This document shows, in pieces, positions 36,095 through 45,257 of a stretch of DNA of 64,000 nt (its first letter is position 1; each line of letters starts with the position of its first letter). A program made the translations under genes and the position numbers. The DNA is from Shewanella electrica. GTDB taxonomy: Bacteria; Pseudomonadota; Gammaproteobacteria; Enterobacterales; Shewanellaceae. The DNA lies in the NCBI RefSeq assembly GCF_022321485.1, contig NZ_JAKOGG010000001.1:1-64000 (forward strand), read 5' to 3'. The notes beneath the pieces are model-generated. The model did no database searches and was not told where the DNA came from. It saw only the letters and a program-made list of their open reading frames with translations.

Positions 36095-36832
36095 ATGAAG
36101 CCAACGCTACTGGCACTCGCTATGTTAATGGCGGCACCAGCTGCATTTGCGCAGTCGGAATTCGTCGAAGGTGATGCCACTTTTGGGGCAGACGCTGAAC
36201 TCGGCGCGACCTTGACCACGGGTAATACCGATACCACATCCATCAAAGCCCGCTTGGATATGAAACATGAAATCGGTAATTGGGAAAACCAATATCTGCT
36301 TGAAGGTCTTTATAAAGAAGATGAAGAAGAAGTTACCGCTAAGCGTTATCTGGGCATGGCACAAGGTAACTACCGTTTAGGTACTAACAGTTATCTGTTT
36401 GCTACCGCAGGTTATGAAGTCGACCCATTTACCGGTTACGACTATAAATTTAACTCAGCGGCCGGTTTGGGTTATCGCTTATTTCAAGGTGCCAGTAGTT
36501 TCTTGGACGGGGAGATCGGTCCCGGTTATCAATACCAACGCTTGGATGATGAGCAGCGCGAAGAGCTAGGCTACGACAGTGAAGCCAGCTGGGTGGTGCA
36601 CGGGGTGCTGAACTACGAAGCTAAGATCAGTAAAACCTCAAAATTTAAGCAGATGTTTGTCGCCGACTACGGTGACAAGCTGGATGCGCGTTCTGAAACC
36701 TCCATTACTGCCAATATCGTCGGCGCATTGTCGATGAAATTTGCGGTGATTGTACGTTACAACAGTGACCCACTGGATGACAAAAAGAGCACCGATACTG
36801 AAACCAATATGACGCTGTTGTATTCTTTCTAA
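36095..36832 (+). CDS. DUF481 outer-membrane protein (YdiY-like)
   Basis: A 245-residue protein with signal peptide (MKPTLLALAMLMAAPAAFAQ) and the DUF481 pattern of alternating strands: LGATLTTGNTDTTSIKARLD near the N-terminus and the ending TNMTLLYSF with the C-terminal aromatic typical of barrel assembly. Members such as YdiY are described as acid- or salt-inducible outer-membrane proteins. GGAG before ATG 36095 sets the start. The nhaD antiporter follows on the same strand 237 bp later, and a salt-related link is possible but unproven. A weak GGCACT/AGTGCC hairpin lies at 36881-36896. Confidence 0.87.
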   Translation: MKPTLLALAMLMAAPAAFAQSEFVEGDATFGADAELGATLTTGNTDTTSIKARLDMKHEIGNWENQYLLEGLYKEDEEEVTAKRYLGMAQGNYRLGTNSYLFATAGYEVDPFTGYDYKFNSAAGLGYRLFQGASSFLDGEIGPGYQYQRLDDEQREELGYDSEASWVVHGVLNYEAKISKTSKFKQMFVADYGDKLDARSETSITANIVGALSMKFAVIVRYNSDPLDDKKSTDTETNMTLLYSF

Positions 36833-37069
36833 TATGCTGAAATATTCAGCAAAAATTGCAATTTTGTGATCACTACGCCGGGCACTTTCGAGTGCCTTTG
36901 TGATCTCGCTCCCACCCTTTGAATCCCACTTTAAAAAAAGTTGTTTCCTCCCGCGCTCAGGTTTATCTGTTTTTCTCGAAGCCGCCAAATTTGGCGATTG
37001 GTCAACATTTTTGACCAATGAGCTGTGCTAGCTTAATCAGCATATTCTTATAATAAGAGAACAATCAAA

Positions 37070-38527
37070 ATGAAGTTGAAGCGTATGAACCGTGGACTGG
37101 GAGTCCTCGGGGGGAGTTTGCTAGGATTGATTTCTCCAGCCGTGTTGGCCGCCGAAGGCGCGAGCGAGCACTTGGCGCTTACCCATACATGGGTAGGTTA
37201 TTTGGGGGTTGCCATCTTCGTTATCGCCTATGGTTTGGTGATGTCGGAAGAGAAACTGCACCTGCGTAAATCTAAACCCATGCTGATTGCCGCCGGTATT
37301 ATTTGGGGCCTGCTCGGTTACATTTACACTCAGCATGGCATGTCGGAAGTGGCGGAAGCCGCCTTTGAAGCTGACTTACTGGAATATGCTGAGCTGTTCC
37401 TGTTTCTGTTAGCGGCGATGACCTACATCAACGCCATGGAGGAGCGTAAGTTGTTCGACGCCCTGCGTGGTTGGATGGTGAATAAAGGTTTCACGCTGCG
37501 GCAGGTATTTTGGATCACCGGCTTTTTAGCCTTCTTTATCTCTCCTATCGCTGACAACCTCACTACCGCTCTGTTGATGTGCGCGGTGGTGATGAAGATG
37601 GGGGGCGACAACAAGAAATTTATCACCGTCGCTTGTATCAATATCGTCGTTGGCGCCAATGCTGGTGGCGCATTTAGCCCGTTTGGCGATATCACCACCC
37701 TGATGGTATGGCAAAAAGGTATGGTGCAGTTTGCCCAGTTCTTTGACCTGTTTGTACCATCGCTAGTGAACTTCGTGGTGCCTGCGGCAATTATGAGCTT
37801 CTTCATTGTTAACGATAAAGAAAGCCATGTCACAGGCGAGGTGGTGCATATGAAACCGGGCGCCTTGGGCTTGGTTGCCTTGTTCTTATTGACCGTATGT
37901 ATGGCGGTGTGTGCGCACTCACTGTTGGGCTTACCACCGGTACTGGGCATGATGACTGGCCTCGGTTTACTGCAACTTTACGGCTATTTCCTGCGCATGA
38001 GTTTTGAGAAAAACATCGACAAACTGCGTCAAAAAGCATCTAAAGCCAACGATGAAAAAGCGCTACGAGCTTGCGATCAGTTTGTGCCATTTGATGTGTT
38101 CAGCCGCATCGCCATGGCGGAATGGGATACGCTGCTGTTCTTCTACGGTGTGGTGCTGTGTGTCGGCGGTTTAGGCTTGATGGGTTACTTGGCGATGGTG
38201 TCTGAAGCGCTGTATGGTCACTGGGACCCAACCTATGCCAACGTGGCTATCGGTGTGTTGTCATCAATTGTCGATAACATTCCGGTGATGTTTGCCGTGT
38301 TGACCATGAACCCTGATATGTCGGTCGGCCAATGGTTGCTGGTCACTATGACTGCCGGTGTGGGTGGTAGCTTGTTGTCGATTGGTAGCGCGGCTGGCGT
38401 GGCCTTGATGGGGCAAGCCCGTGGTATCTACACCTTTGGTGCGCACTTGAAGTGGACCCCAGTGGTGGCTATCGGCTATATCGCCAGTATCATTGTGCAT
38501 TATTACTTTAACCATCATCTGTTCTAA
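37070..38527 (+). CDS. nhaD: NhaD-type Na+/H+ antiporter
   Basis: A 485-residue inner-membrane protein of the NhaD family (ion transporter superfamily). It has an N-terminal signal-like segment followed by about 11-12 membrane helices. Conserved features include SPIADNLTTALLMCAVVM, GANAGGAFSPFGDITTLMVW in the first half and SSIVDNIPVMFAVLTMNP in the second; the acidic residues in these re-entrant motifs are those of NhaD antiporters. It expels Na+ (and Li+) at alkaline pH. Typical of marine and alkaliphilic bacteria. Confidence 0.93.
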   Translation: MKLKRMNRGLGVLGGSLLGLISPAVLAAEGASEHLALTHTWVGYLGVAIFVIAYGLVMSEEKLHLRKSKPMLIAAGIIWGLLGYIYTQHGMSEVAEAAFEADLLEYAELFLFLLAAMTYINAMEERKLFDALRGWMVNKGFTLRQVFWITGFLAFFISPIADNLTTALLMCAVVMKMGGDNKKFITVACINIVVGANAGGAFSPFGDITTLMVWQKGMVQFAQFFDLFVPSLVNFVVPAAIMSFFIVNDKESHVTGEVVHMKPGALGLVALFLLTVCMAVCAHSLLGLPPVLGMMTGLGLLQLYGYFLRMSFEKNIDKLRQKASKANDEKALRACDQFVPFDVFSRIAMAEWDTLLFFYGVVLCVGGLGLMGYLAMVSEALYGHWDPTYANVAIGVLSSIVDNIPVMFAVLTMNPDMSVGQWLLVTMTAGVGGSLLSIGSAAGVALMGQARGIYTFGAHLKWTPVVAIGYIASIIVHYYFNHHLF

Positions 38528-38550
38528 CACGGTATTGGCGATGGTTTGCA

Positions 38551-38580
38551 GGGCCGATAACTGAGGTTATCGGCCCTTTT
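38551..38580 (+). terminator. Intrinsic terminator after nhaD
   Basis: GGGCCGATAAC/GTTATCGGCCC, an 11-bp stem with a TGAG loop and TTTT, 23 bases after the stop codon. Confidence 0.93.
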
Positions 38581-38825
38581 ATGTTTAAAATTCAGCACTA
38601 TCAGCGAGGTGATTAATACCTCGCATGATAGCCATCGCTGGCAAATCTCTTTACAATAACCCAGTGCTGCACTTTGGTATTTCTTTGCATATCATTGCCG
38701 CAAAATACACTGGCAACACCCTTCTCAAGTAAGCTAAGGGCTTACTAACGCAGCGTAATTTTCATATTTTAACGCATCGCTCAGCAGCTTCGCTGACGAG
38801 TCACTTAGCGGTTGGATGACGTGAC

Positions 38826-40565
38826 ATGCAGCTATTTATACACCTGAAATGGTTCTTTCGACGTTATTGGCATACCTACACGATAGCGATGCTGATGCTG
38901 TTCTGCGTCGGTTTGATCAATATGGCGATCCCCAAGTTGATTGGCGAAGCCATCGATCAACTGTTGGCCACCAAACAACAATCGGCCACTGAACTTTATC
39001 TTATGGGGCTGGCGGTCGGTGGCTTGCTGGTGTATCTGCTGCGTTATGGTTGGCGCCGCATGCTGTTTGGTACCTCCTATAAACTGGGAAATTTTTTACG
39101 GCAGCATTTTTATGTGCGGCTGACGAAGCAGGGGCAGGCGTTCTATAACGCCCATTCCACCGGCGATTTGATGGCGCGTGCTACCAACGATATTGATGCG
39201 GTAGAAGTCGCCGCAGGTGAAGGTATTCTGTCAGGCTTCGATGGTATTTTGACCTTTATTTTGGTGCTGATCATGATGTTTATCTTTATTGATTGGCGCT
39301 TGGCGGCCTTTGCTGTATTGCCGTTTCCCTTCATGGCGGTCGCGTTTTATCGGCTCTCGAAACGGATTCATACCCAATTTAAAGACACTCTAGATCGCTT
39401 CTCTGAACTGAACGATCAAACCCAACAAGCGATGACCGGCATTCGCATGATCAAATCGATGGGACGCGAACGCATTGAAACCGAGCAGTTTGATGCCATT
39501 GCCGCACGAGCGGCGGATAGCACCTATCACGTGCAACGTTCTGAAGCGCTGTTTGGGCCGATTATTCAGCTCAGCCTCGGTGCGGCGATGTTGATTGTGC
39601 TGCTAGCTGGCGGTTGGCAGATCCAAGCGGGCAATCTCACCGTGGGGCAACTCACCAGTTTCACACTTTATCTGTCAGAACTGATCTGGCCGATGTTCGC
39701 TTTTGGCTGGCTGATGAATATTATCCAGCGTGGTAACGCCGCCATTGAGCGCTTAGATGAGCTGCTCAATCTGCCAGATACGATTAGCAACAGCGGCAAA
39801 CAGCAGCCAAATGGCTACCAACTCACGGTAAATCAACTAACTTTTGCCTATCCAGAAAGCGACCGCCCTAGCTTGCAACAAGTGAGTTTTACCCTGCCTG
39901 AGCAGCACACTTTGGGCATTGCTGGTGCCACCGGCAGCGGTAAATCAACGCTCATTCAACTATTGATGCGTTATTGGGAGTCGTCCGACGACAGCATCAG
40001 GCTCGGCGGTGTGCCTGTCCAGCAACTGCCGCTAGCCAGTTTGCGTGGCAGTTATGCCTATGTCCCGCAAGATTCATTTTTGTTTAGTAGCAGCATTTTG
40101 GAAAACATCCGCATGGGGCGCAGTGATGCCAGCGATGCCGAAGTGTATGAGGCCGCTAAATTGGCGGCGATCCACCACGATATCGAGCAATTTCCAGATG
40201 GCTACCACACCTTAGTTGGCGAGCGTGGCGTGACCTTGTCAGGCGGGCAGCGGCAGCGGGTGTCTATCGCGCGGGCGCTGATCAGCCATGCACCGATTTT
40301 GATTTTGGATGATGCTTTGTCGGCGGTGGATGTGGCAACCGAACAGCAGATTATTGGTCATTTGCGCCAACGTCAGCAGAGCGTGATAGTGATTAGCCAC
40401 CGCTTGTCCGCGCTGGAGCAAGCGGACGAGATTATGGTGTTATCCCACGGCAGTGTGGTCGAGCGCGGCAGCCATCAGCAGTTAAGCGCCGGTGATGGCT
40501 GGTATGGTCGTATGGCCGCCTATCAACAGATGGAGCAAGCGATGGAGAGTAGTTATGCCTCGTGA
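38826..40565 (+). CDS. mdlA: ABC exporter half-transporter MdlA-like
   Basis: A 579-residue half-transporter: six membrane helices (about 1-300) and a C-terminal nucleotide-binding domain. Walker A is GATGSGKS, the signature LSGGQRQR, and Walker B LILDDALSAVD, where the usual catalytic Glu is Asp. E. coli MdlA shows the same change, consistent with a heterodimer having one weakened ATP site. The partner gene overlaps its end by 11 bp. The substrate is not known; SmdAB/MdlAB relatives export drugs or peptides. Confidence 0.9.
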   Translation: MQLFIHLKWFFRRYWHTYTIAMLMLFCVGLINMAIPKLIGEAIDQLLATKQQSATELYLMGLAVGGLLVYLLRYGWRRMLFGTSYKLGNFLRQHFYVRLTKQGQAFYNAHSTGDLMARATNDIDAVEVAAGEGILSGFDGILTFILVLIMMFIFIDWRLAAFAVLPFPFMAVAFYRLSKRIHTQFKDTLDRFSELNDQTQQAMTGIRMIKSMGRERIETEQFDAIAARAADSTYHVQRSEALFGPIIQLSLGAAMLIVLLAGGWQIQAGNLTVGQLTSFTLYLSELIWPMFAFGWLMNIIQRGNAAIERLDELLNLPDTISNSGKQQPNGYQLTVNQLTFAYPESDRPSLQQVSFTLPEQHTLGIAGATGSGKSTLIQLLMRYWESSDDSIRLGGVPVQQLPLASLRGSYAYVPQDSFLFSSSILENIRMGRSDASDAEVYEAAKLAAIHHDIEQFPDGYHTLVGERGVTLSGGQRQRVSIARALISHAPILILDDALSAVDVATEQQIIGHLRQRQQSVIVISHRLSALEQADEIMVLSHGSVVERGSHQQLSAGDGWYGRMAAYQQMEQAMESSYAS

Positions 40566-42345
40566 TGCTAACACAACAAGCACGACTCGCGATGACGGCG
40601 GCGCATTGCGTCTGCTGATGAGTTACGTGTTCGCCGACAAAGTCCGCTTTGCCAAAACCTTACTGTTGGTGGTGGTCGCCACGGTGTTTGATGTGATGGG
40701 GCCGATGCTCAGTAAAGTGTTTATCGACGACTTTATTGTGCCGGGGCATTATCCGCTATGGCCGATTGTTGGGGTGGTGGCGCTGTTCATCTTCGCCGTG
40801 GTGGCGGGCACCTTATTAAAATACCAACAAACCATGCGCTTTTTAGATATGGCGCTGACGGCGGTGTTAGATATTCGCCAGCGAGTATTCAAACACGTGC
40901 TCAGCCTGCCCATGGCGTTTTTCGACTATGCCCGCACTGGGCAACTGGTGAGTCGCATCACCAACGATACTGAGTCGATCAAAGATATCTATGTGCAGTT
41001 TCTTTCTAACGTGGTGTCGAACGTTATTTTGCTGATTGGCATTTTGGTGGCAATGGCGATTTTAGATTGGCACTTGATGTTGATTGCGCTGGCACTGTTG
41101 CCCACAGTGATGGGGCTTATCTATCTGTATCAACGTTTTAGCGTAAAAGTGGTCAGTGAAAGTCGGCAACTGCGTTCTGATATTAACGCCACGGTGAGTG
41201 AGTCGATCAGCGGCATGGAGGTGATTCAAGCCACTAACCAACAGCAAGCCAAGTTAGCGCAGTTTGATGGCATCAATAATCGTTATTACCGCACGCGCTT
41301 GAAGGCGGTGACCGTCGGCTCTTTGTTGCTGCGGCCAGCGATCAACTTTCTCAGTATTTTAGTGCTGGCCTGCATTGTGTGGTTCTTCGGTATCAAGGTC
41401 GTTCAGGGCGTGGCCGAGATTGGGGTGCTGTATGCCTATCTCAACTATTTAGGCCGTTTTACCGAACCATTGGTGGAGATCACTCAGCGCTTTAGTTTGT
41501 ATCAACAAGCTATTGTGGCTGGCAACCGCGTGTATGAGCTGCTGCAACAACCCGCCGCAGCAGAAGCTCCTAGCGATAGCGCGCAGATTGCGCGTGGTCA
41601 GTTGTCGCTGCGTCAGCTGCAGTTTGCCTATCAAGCTGACAAACCGGTGCTGCAAGATATTAGCGTCGAGATTGAAGCCGGACAGTTCTATGCCATTGTT
41701 GGTCACACCGGCAGTGGCAAGAGTACCTTGCTCAGTTTGTTGCTGAACTTCTATCAGCCGCAAGCGGGTGAGATCTGTATTGATGGGCGACCATTGCAAC
41801 AGTACAGCCATGACAGTTTGCGCCAAGGTGTGGGATTGATCCCACAAGAGCCGTTTATTCTGGCGAGCACCATTTTCGATAACATCGATATGGGGCGCGG
41901 CTTGAACCAAGCGGCGGTGGAACGCGCGGCCAAACAGGCGCACTTGCACCAAGTGATTATGGCAATGCGTGATGGTTATCAGACCCAGCTAGGCGAGGGC
42001 GGTTTACGCCTATCGACCGGACAGCGGCAACAGTTGATTATCGCGCGGGCGCTAGCGGGCTCTCCGAAAGTGTTATTGCTCGATGAGGCGACCGCCAACG
42101 TCGATAGTGAAACCGAGCAAGTGGTGCAACAAGCGTTGAGCCATCTGCATCGGCAAGTGACCATGATTGTGGTGGCGCACCGCTTATCGACCATTCGCCA
42201 TGCCGATCGTATTTTGGTGCTCGATCATGGGCAACTGCTGGAGCAAGGCAGTCACGAGCAGTTGATGGCGCTGCCGCATGGCCGTTATCGCGCCATGTAT
42301 GAGTTGCAGCAGCAAGCGCAAAAGGTCGCGCAAGCAGAAGCTTAG
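40555..42345 (+). CDS. mdlB: ABC exporter half-transporter MdlB-like
   Basis: A 596-residue half-transporter from ATG 40555 (GGAG upstream). A six-helix membrane domain is followed by an NBD with Walker A GHTGSGKS, a changed signature LSTGQRQQ and Walker B LLLDEATANVD with the catalytic Glu intact. The paired defects (Asp in MdlA's Walker B, altered signature in MdlB) would concentrate hydrolysis at one composite site, as known for heterodimeric exporters. It is translationally coupled to mdlA. An in-frame longer start at 40492 lies inside mdlA and is unlikely. Confidence 0.9.
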   Translation: MPRDANTTSTTRDDGGALRLLMSYVFADKVRFAKTLLLVVVATVFDVMGPMLSKVFIDDFIVPGHYPLWPIVGVVALFIFAVVAGTLLKYQQTMRFLDMALTAVLDIRQRVFKHVLSLPMAFFDYARTGQLVSRITNDTESIKDIYVQFLSNVVSNVILLIGILVAMAILDWHLMLIALALLPTVMGLIYLYQRFSVKVVSESRQLRSDINATVSESISGMEVIQATNQQQAKLAQFDGINNRYYRTRLKAVTVGSLLLRPAINFLSILVLACIVWFFGIKVVQGVAEIGVLYAYLNYLGRFTEPLVEITQRFSLYQQAIVAGNRVYELLQQPAAAEAPSDSAQIARGQLSLRQLQFAYQADKPVLQDISVEIEAGQFYAIVGHTGSGKSTLLSLLLNFYQPQAGEICIDGRPLQQYSHDSLRQGVGLIPQEPFILASTIFDNIDMGRGLNQAAVERAAKQAHLHQVIMAMRDGYQTQLGEGGLRLSTGQRQQLIIARALAGSPKVLLLDEATANVDSETEQVVQQALSHLHRQVTMIVVAHRLSTIRHADRILVLDHGQLLEQGSHEQLMALPHGRYRAMYELQQQAQKVAQAEA

Positions 42346-42744
42346 CTACTGTTTTTTCAACGTTTCAACGCAACTTGGTGCGATCGTTTCGCACTAAGTT
42401 GCGGCGATCTCTACATCACTTTCCCAAGTCCGCTACACTGTGTAAATTGCTATGTAAGCTATATGCTTTTAAAGGATTTTTTAAGCATTACTTTACGCAA
42501 TAACCTTTGGGCCAGATCACTATTTTGCATTTTGATCGGCCAATTTCCTCCCTCTCGAAACGCTTGGTTAAGAAGATCACATTTAGTTTTATCAGTTTTT
42601 TCTATAATGCTCGCTAATTACCAGCGATGTTTTCGTAGCTGACGAAGTAAAGCGATGCAACGTGGTAATCATTTCGGCGCGAATAACGTGGTTTTATCAG
42701 CAATATTCATTTTCGTTGTTATAGGCATAGACGGTCATTAACTT
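42346..42744. other. Intergenic region with a 15-bp palindrome
   Basis: 399 bp without a supported gene. Near its start a 15-bp stem (CGCAACTTGGTGCGA at 42369-42383, TCGCACTAAGTTGCG at 42389-42403, one G-T pair, TCGTT loop) follows mdlB but lacks a T-run. The remainder is AT-rich and should hold the promoter for the gene at 42745. Confidence 0.6.
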
Positions 42745-43218
42745 ATGTTGCAGTCAATATCGCAACCACGCACACCCAAATTTATGTTGGCAGAACGAGT
42801 CGATTCGACCCCGAGAATGTTGGCAGTATCAGTATTACTGGTGCTGATGTTGGCCCTGAGCGTGTTTTTCCTCAAACATTTTCCCACAGGGGAAGTTGCC
42901 ATGCCGCTGTCCCAACAGAACCTCACCTTGGCGTCAGGCCAGCAGGTGCAGTTGCTGTTGTACGCCAACTCCCGTACCAACAACCATATTCTGCAATCGC
43001 GAGCCACAATTTTAGCCTCGGCACTGCTGCAATGCCGTAAGACCGTGTGGCAGCAAGTGTATCTTTCCATCTCCCACGAAAAGCAAATCATGAACGTGAC
43101 CATGAAAGGCAGCAAAGATGGGCACTTTCAACTACGCAATATTAAAGCCAGTGATGTTGACCGCCATATGGGCTTTTTCAATCAGCAGTGGTTAGCGGGA
43201 GTTAATCTCTGTGAATAA
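42745..43218 (+). CDS. Uncharacterised membrane-anchored protein
   Basis: A 157-residue protein, not recognised. One membrane helix (about residues 25-44, LAVSVLLVLMLALSVFFL) anchors a periplasmic domain of about 110 residues with two Cys (one in LLQCRKT, one near the end in NLCE). The end overlaps the next gene by 8 bp (GTGAATAA). The next protein has the same one-TM-plus-small-domain design, so the two may form a complex. No ribosome site stands out before ATG 42745. Confidence 0.65.
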   Translation: MLQSISQPRTPKFMLAERVDSTPRMLAVSVLLVLMLALSVFFLKHFPTGEVAMPLSQQNLTLASGQQVQLLLYANSRTNNHILQSRATILASALLQCRKTVWQQVYLSISHEKQIMNVTMKGSKDGHFQLRNIKASDVDRHMGFFNQQWLAGVNLCE

Positions 43219-43714
43219 AGCCTGGATTTGGCTGGTATTGGTGTTGGCAGTCGTGCTTGCGGTGGTGCGTTTATCTATCGGTCAACAGCAGCCAGAAACT
43301 CAACTACTCCTTAATTGCAGCTCGGAACTGTATGACCATCAACAAGGCGGTAATTCGCGCCAGTACTTTATGTTGATGGATGTGCAGGCGCAGAATCACA
43401 ATGTGGTGTTGAACTATCGCTATTTTTCTACCGATGGTCAGCCGCTGGGTAGTGTTAAACTGGGAGGCACCATCAAGCGTCGTCCCGCAGGCGCGGCATA
43501 TGACATCAGTATCACCCATAAAGATGAGCAACTGCTGCAAGATGTTAAGCCATCACACATGGATTATCTGTCGTATATCAGTAACTTGAATCTGACGAAT
43601 AAGGCTTCGCATCCGATGGTGATCGAGATGCTCGATACCGATGAACAGCAACATTATGCGGTGATCCGTTCACAACCGGGTAACGCCGTTTACGGTTGTC
43701 GTCTGCAAGACTAA
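43211..43714 (+). CDS. Uncharacterised membrane-anchored protein
   Basis: A 167-residue protein starting with GTG 43211 inside the end of the preceding gene, indicating translational coupling. A single N-terminal helix (WIWLVLVLAVVLAVVRL) anchors a small, beta-rich periplasmic domain containing two Cys (LLLNCSSELY and VYGCRLQD) that could form a disulfide. This arrangement resembles small FidL-like membrane proteins of enterobacteria and Vibrio. The similarity is an impression from layout, not a proven match. Confidence 0.65.
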   Translation: MNKAWIWLVLVLAVVLAVVRLSIGQQQPETQLLLNCSSELYDHQQGGNSRQYFMLMDVQAQNHNVVLNYRYFSTDGQPLGSVKLGGTIKRRPAGAAYDISITHKDEQLLQDVKPSHMDYLSYISNLNLTNKASHPMVIEMLDTDEQQHYAVIRSQPGNAVYGCRLQD

Positions 43715-43792
43715 TCCCGACTTCCATTATGCGCTAGATTCGCTATATTCTAAGCCAATCAAATCAATTAGTTGGATAGGATACGTCCCACC

Positions 43793-45238
43793 TTGTCAAA
43801 GCTGCGCATCAAACAAGAAGAAGAACTTTCCATTAAATTCAGTCACCTACTTGCCCGTGGTGAACAGCGCAAGCTTGACCTGTATTTTTCGCTGCCTAAA
43901 GAGATGGGCATCGGCCCCAATAGCCTCAATGAAGAAGAGTATTATTTCAGCGGCGTGCAAGGCCGCCGCGCTTATTACTCTGAAGGGTTACATCTGCCGT
44001 TGGTGCAATCGCGTTTTGTCAGCCAGAAAAAGCGCACGCTAGAAGAGTTTCGTTTGTATATGAACCTCTTTGCTTACCAATATGCGGTAGCGATGGAGAA
44101 CGATGCGCGCGAGCTGGCCCGCCTAGAAGACAACGATGCCTTTTTTGAAGGCTTGAACGAGTTTACCGTGCACGCCAGCACCCTGTTACGTCGCTTTCGC
44201 CGAGGCGCACCAGCGGATGAAAAATGGCGTCACTACTTTGAAAATGCCGATAACTATTTGTCGTGGTTTACTGAACAGCAACTACTCAAGTTGTTGAGTA
44301 AGCGCGATATGCAACATAAGGTGGCGGAGCGCGTGTTGGAGTTATGTCGCACGGAACGTGAATATCGCACCGCCCATAAATATAACTCGGCACGCACCCG
44401 CGATGACGCCAACCGTATCGCCAACAAGATGTTGCTGCTGCGGCGCTTAATTCAGCAAGGGGTGGTACTGAAAGAGGAACTCAAAACCCTTGGTATCGGG
44501 CTTAAAAAGCTGACTACGGGCTTTGCCACCGCGATTGTTATGTTGGTCGTGTCCACGCTGATTATCAAAGCGCAAGGGGCATTTAACGGTTTAACACTCG
44601 CGTTAGTGTTGGTGTTAGCGCTGATTTATGGCGCGCGTGAAATCTTCAAAGATGATGTGCGCAATGCGTTGTGGCGTATTGTGCAGAAAGGGCGGCCGCG
44701 TTGGAGCCGTATTTTACGTGATACCACCACCCAAAATATTATTGCTCGGCAACTGGTATGGTTGGAGTTTGTGAAATCCCACGACATCCCAACCACGGTG
44801 AATGAGATTTTGAAGCGGCGTCATAGCCAAAATAAAGTGGATGCGGAGATTCTGCATTACGGCATCTCAACGCGGGTGGAAGATACCGATTTTCTGACCG
44901 GCTATAACAGCATTCAGGAACAAGTGGTGTTTAGCTTAGTGCCATTTGTCGATTTTCTGGAGCAGGGCAAAGACGAGCTATACCGCGAGCAGGATGGTGA
45001 AATTATTGCTGAGCAGGTGGAGCGTCGCTACCAAATCAACTTAGTGGTGGTGTGCCAGCGCTTGAAGCAACCCCCGCAATACGCCCGCTATAAAATCACC
45101 GTGAATCGGCGGCAAATCGTAGAAATTACCATGAGCGATCTGCCAGAAAACGTGCCATTGATTGATGACTTAGTGACCGATAGCACCAGCGCGACCGCTC
45201 GCCTCGATAAACAATCAGAGCCGCTAATAGAAAGTTAA
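43793..45238 (+). CDS. Uncharacterised protein with central membrane hairpin
   Basis: A protein of about 481 residues, not recognised. A long soluble, charged N-terminal region (about 1-235) is followed by two close membrane helices (about 245-290) and a soluble C-terminal region with predicted mixed structure. The likely start is TTG 43793 with AGGA upstream, although TTG 43772 in the same frame is also open. No catalytic motif is visible. It lies 78 bp after the preceding small membrane gene and may belong to the same transcript. Confidence 0.65.
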   Translation: MSKLRIKQEEELSIKFSHLLARGEQRKLDLYFSLPKEMGIGPNSLNEEEYYFSGVQGRRAYYSEGLHLPLVQSRFVSQKKRTLEEFRLYMNLFAYQYAVAMENDARELARLEDNDAFFEGLNEFTVHASTLLRRFRRGAPADEKWRHYFENADNYLSWFTEQQLLKLLSKRDMQHKVAERVLELCRTEREYRTAHKYNSARTRDDANRIANKMLLLRRLIQQGVVLKEELKTLGIGLKKLTTGFATAIVMLVVSTLIIKAQGAFNGLTLALVLVLALIYGAREIFKDDVRNALWRIVQKGRPRWSRILRDTTTQNIIARQLVWLEFVKSHDIPTTVNEILKRRHSQNKVDAEILHYGISTRVEDTDFLTGYNSIQEQVVFSLVPFVDFLEQGKDELYREQDGEIIAEQVERRYQINLVVVCQRLKQPPQYARYKITVNRRQIVEITMSDLPENVPLIDDLVTDSTSATARLDKQSEPLIES

Positions 45239-45257
45239 CGGCGCTGCTGAGTTCCGC

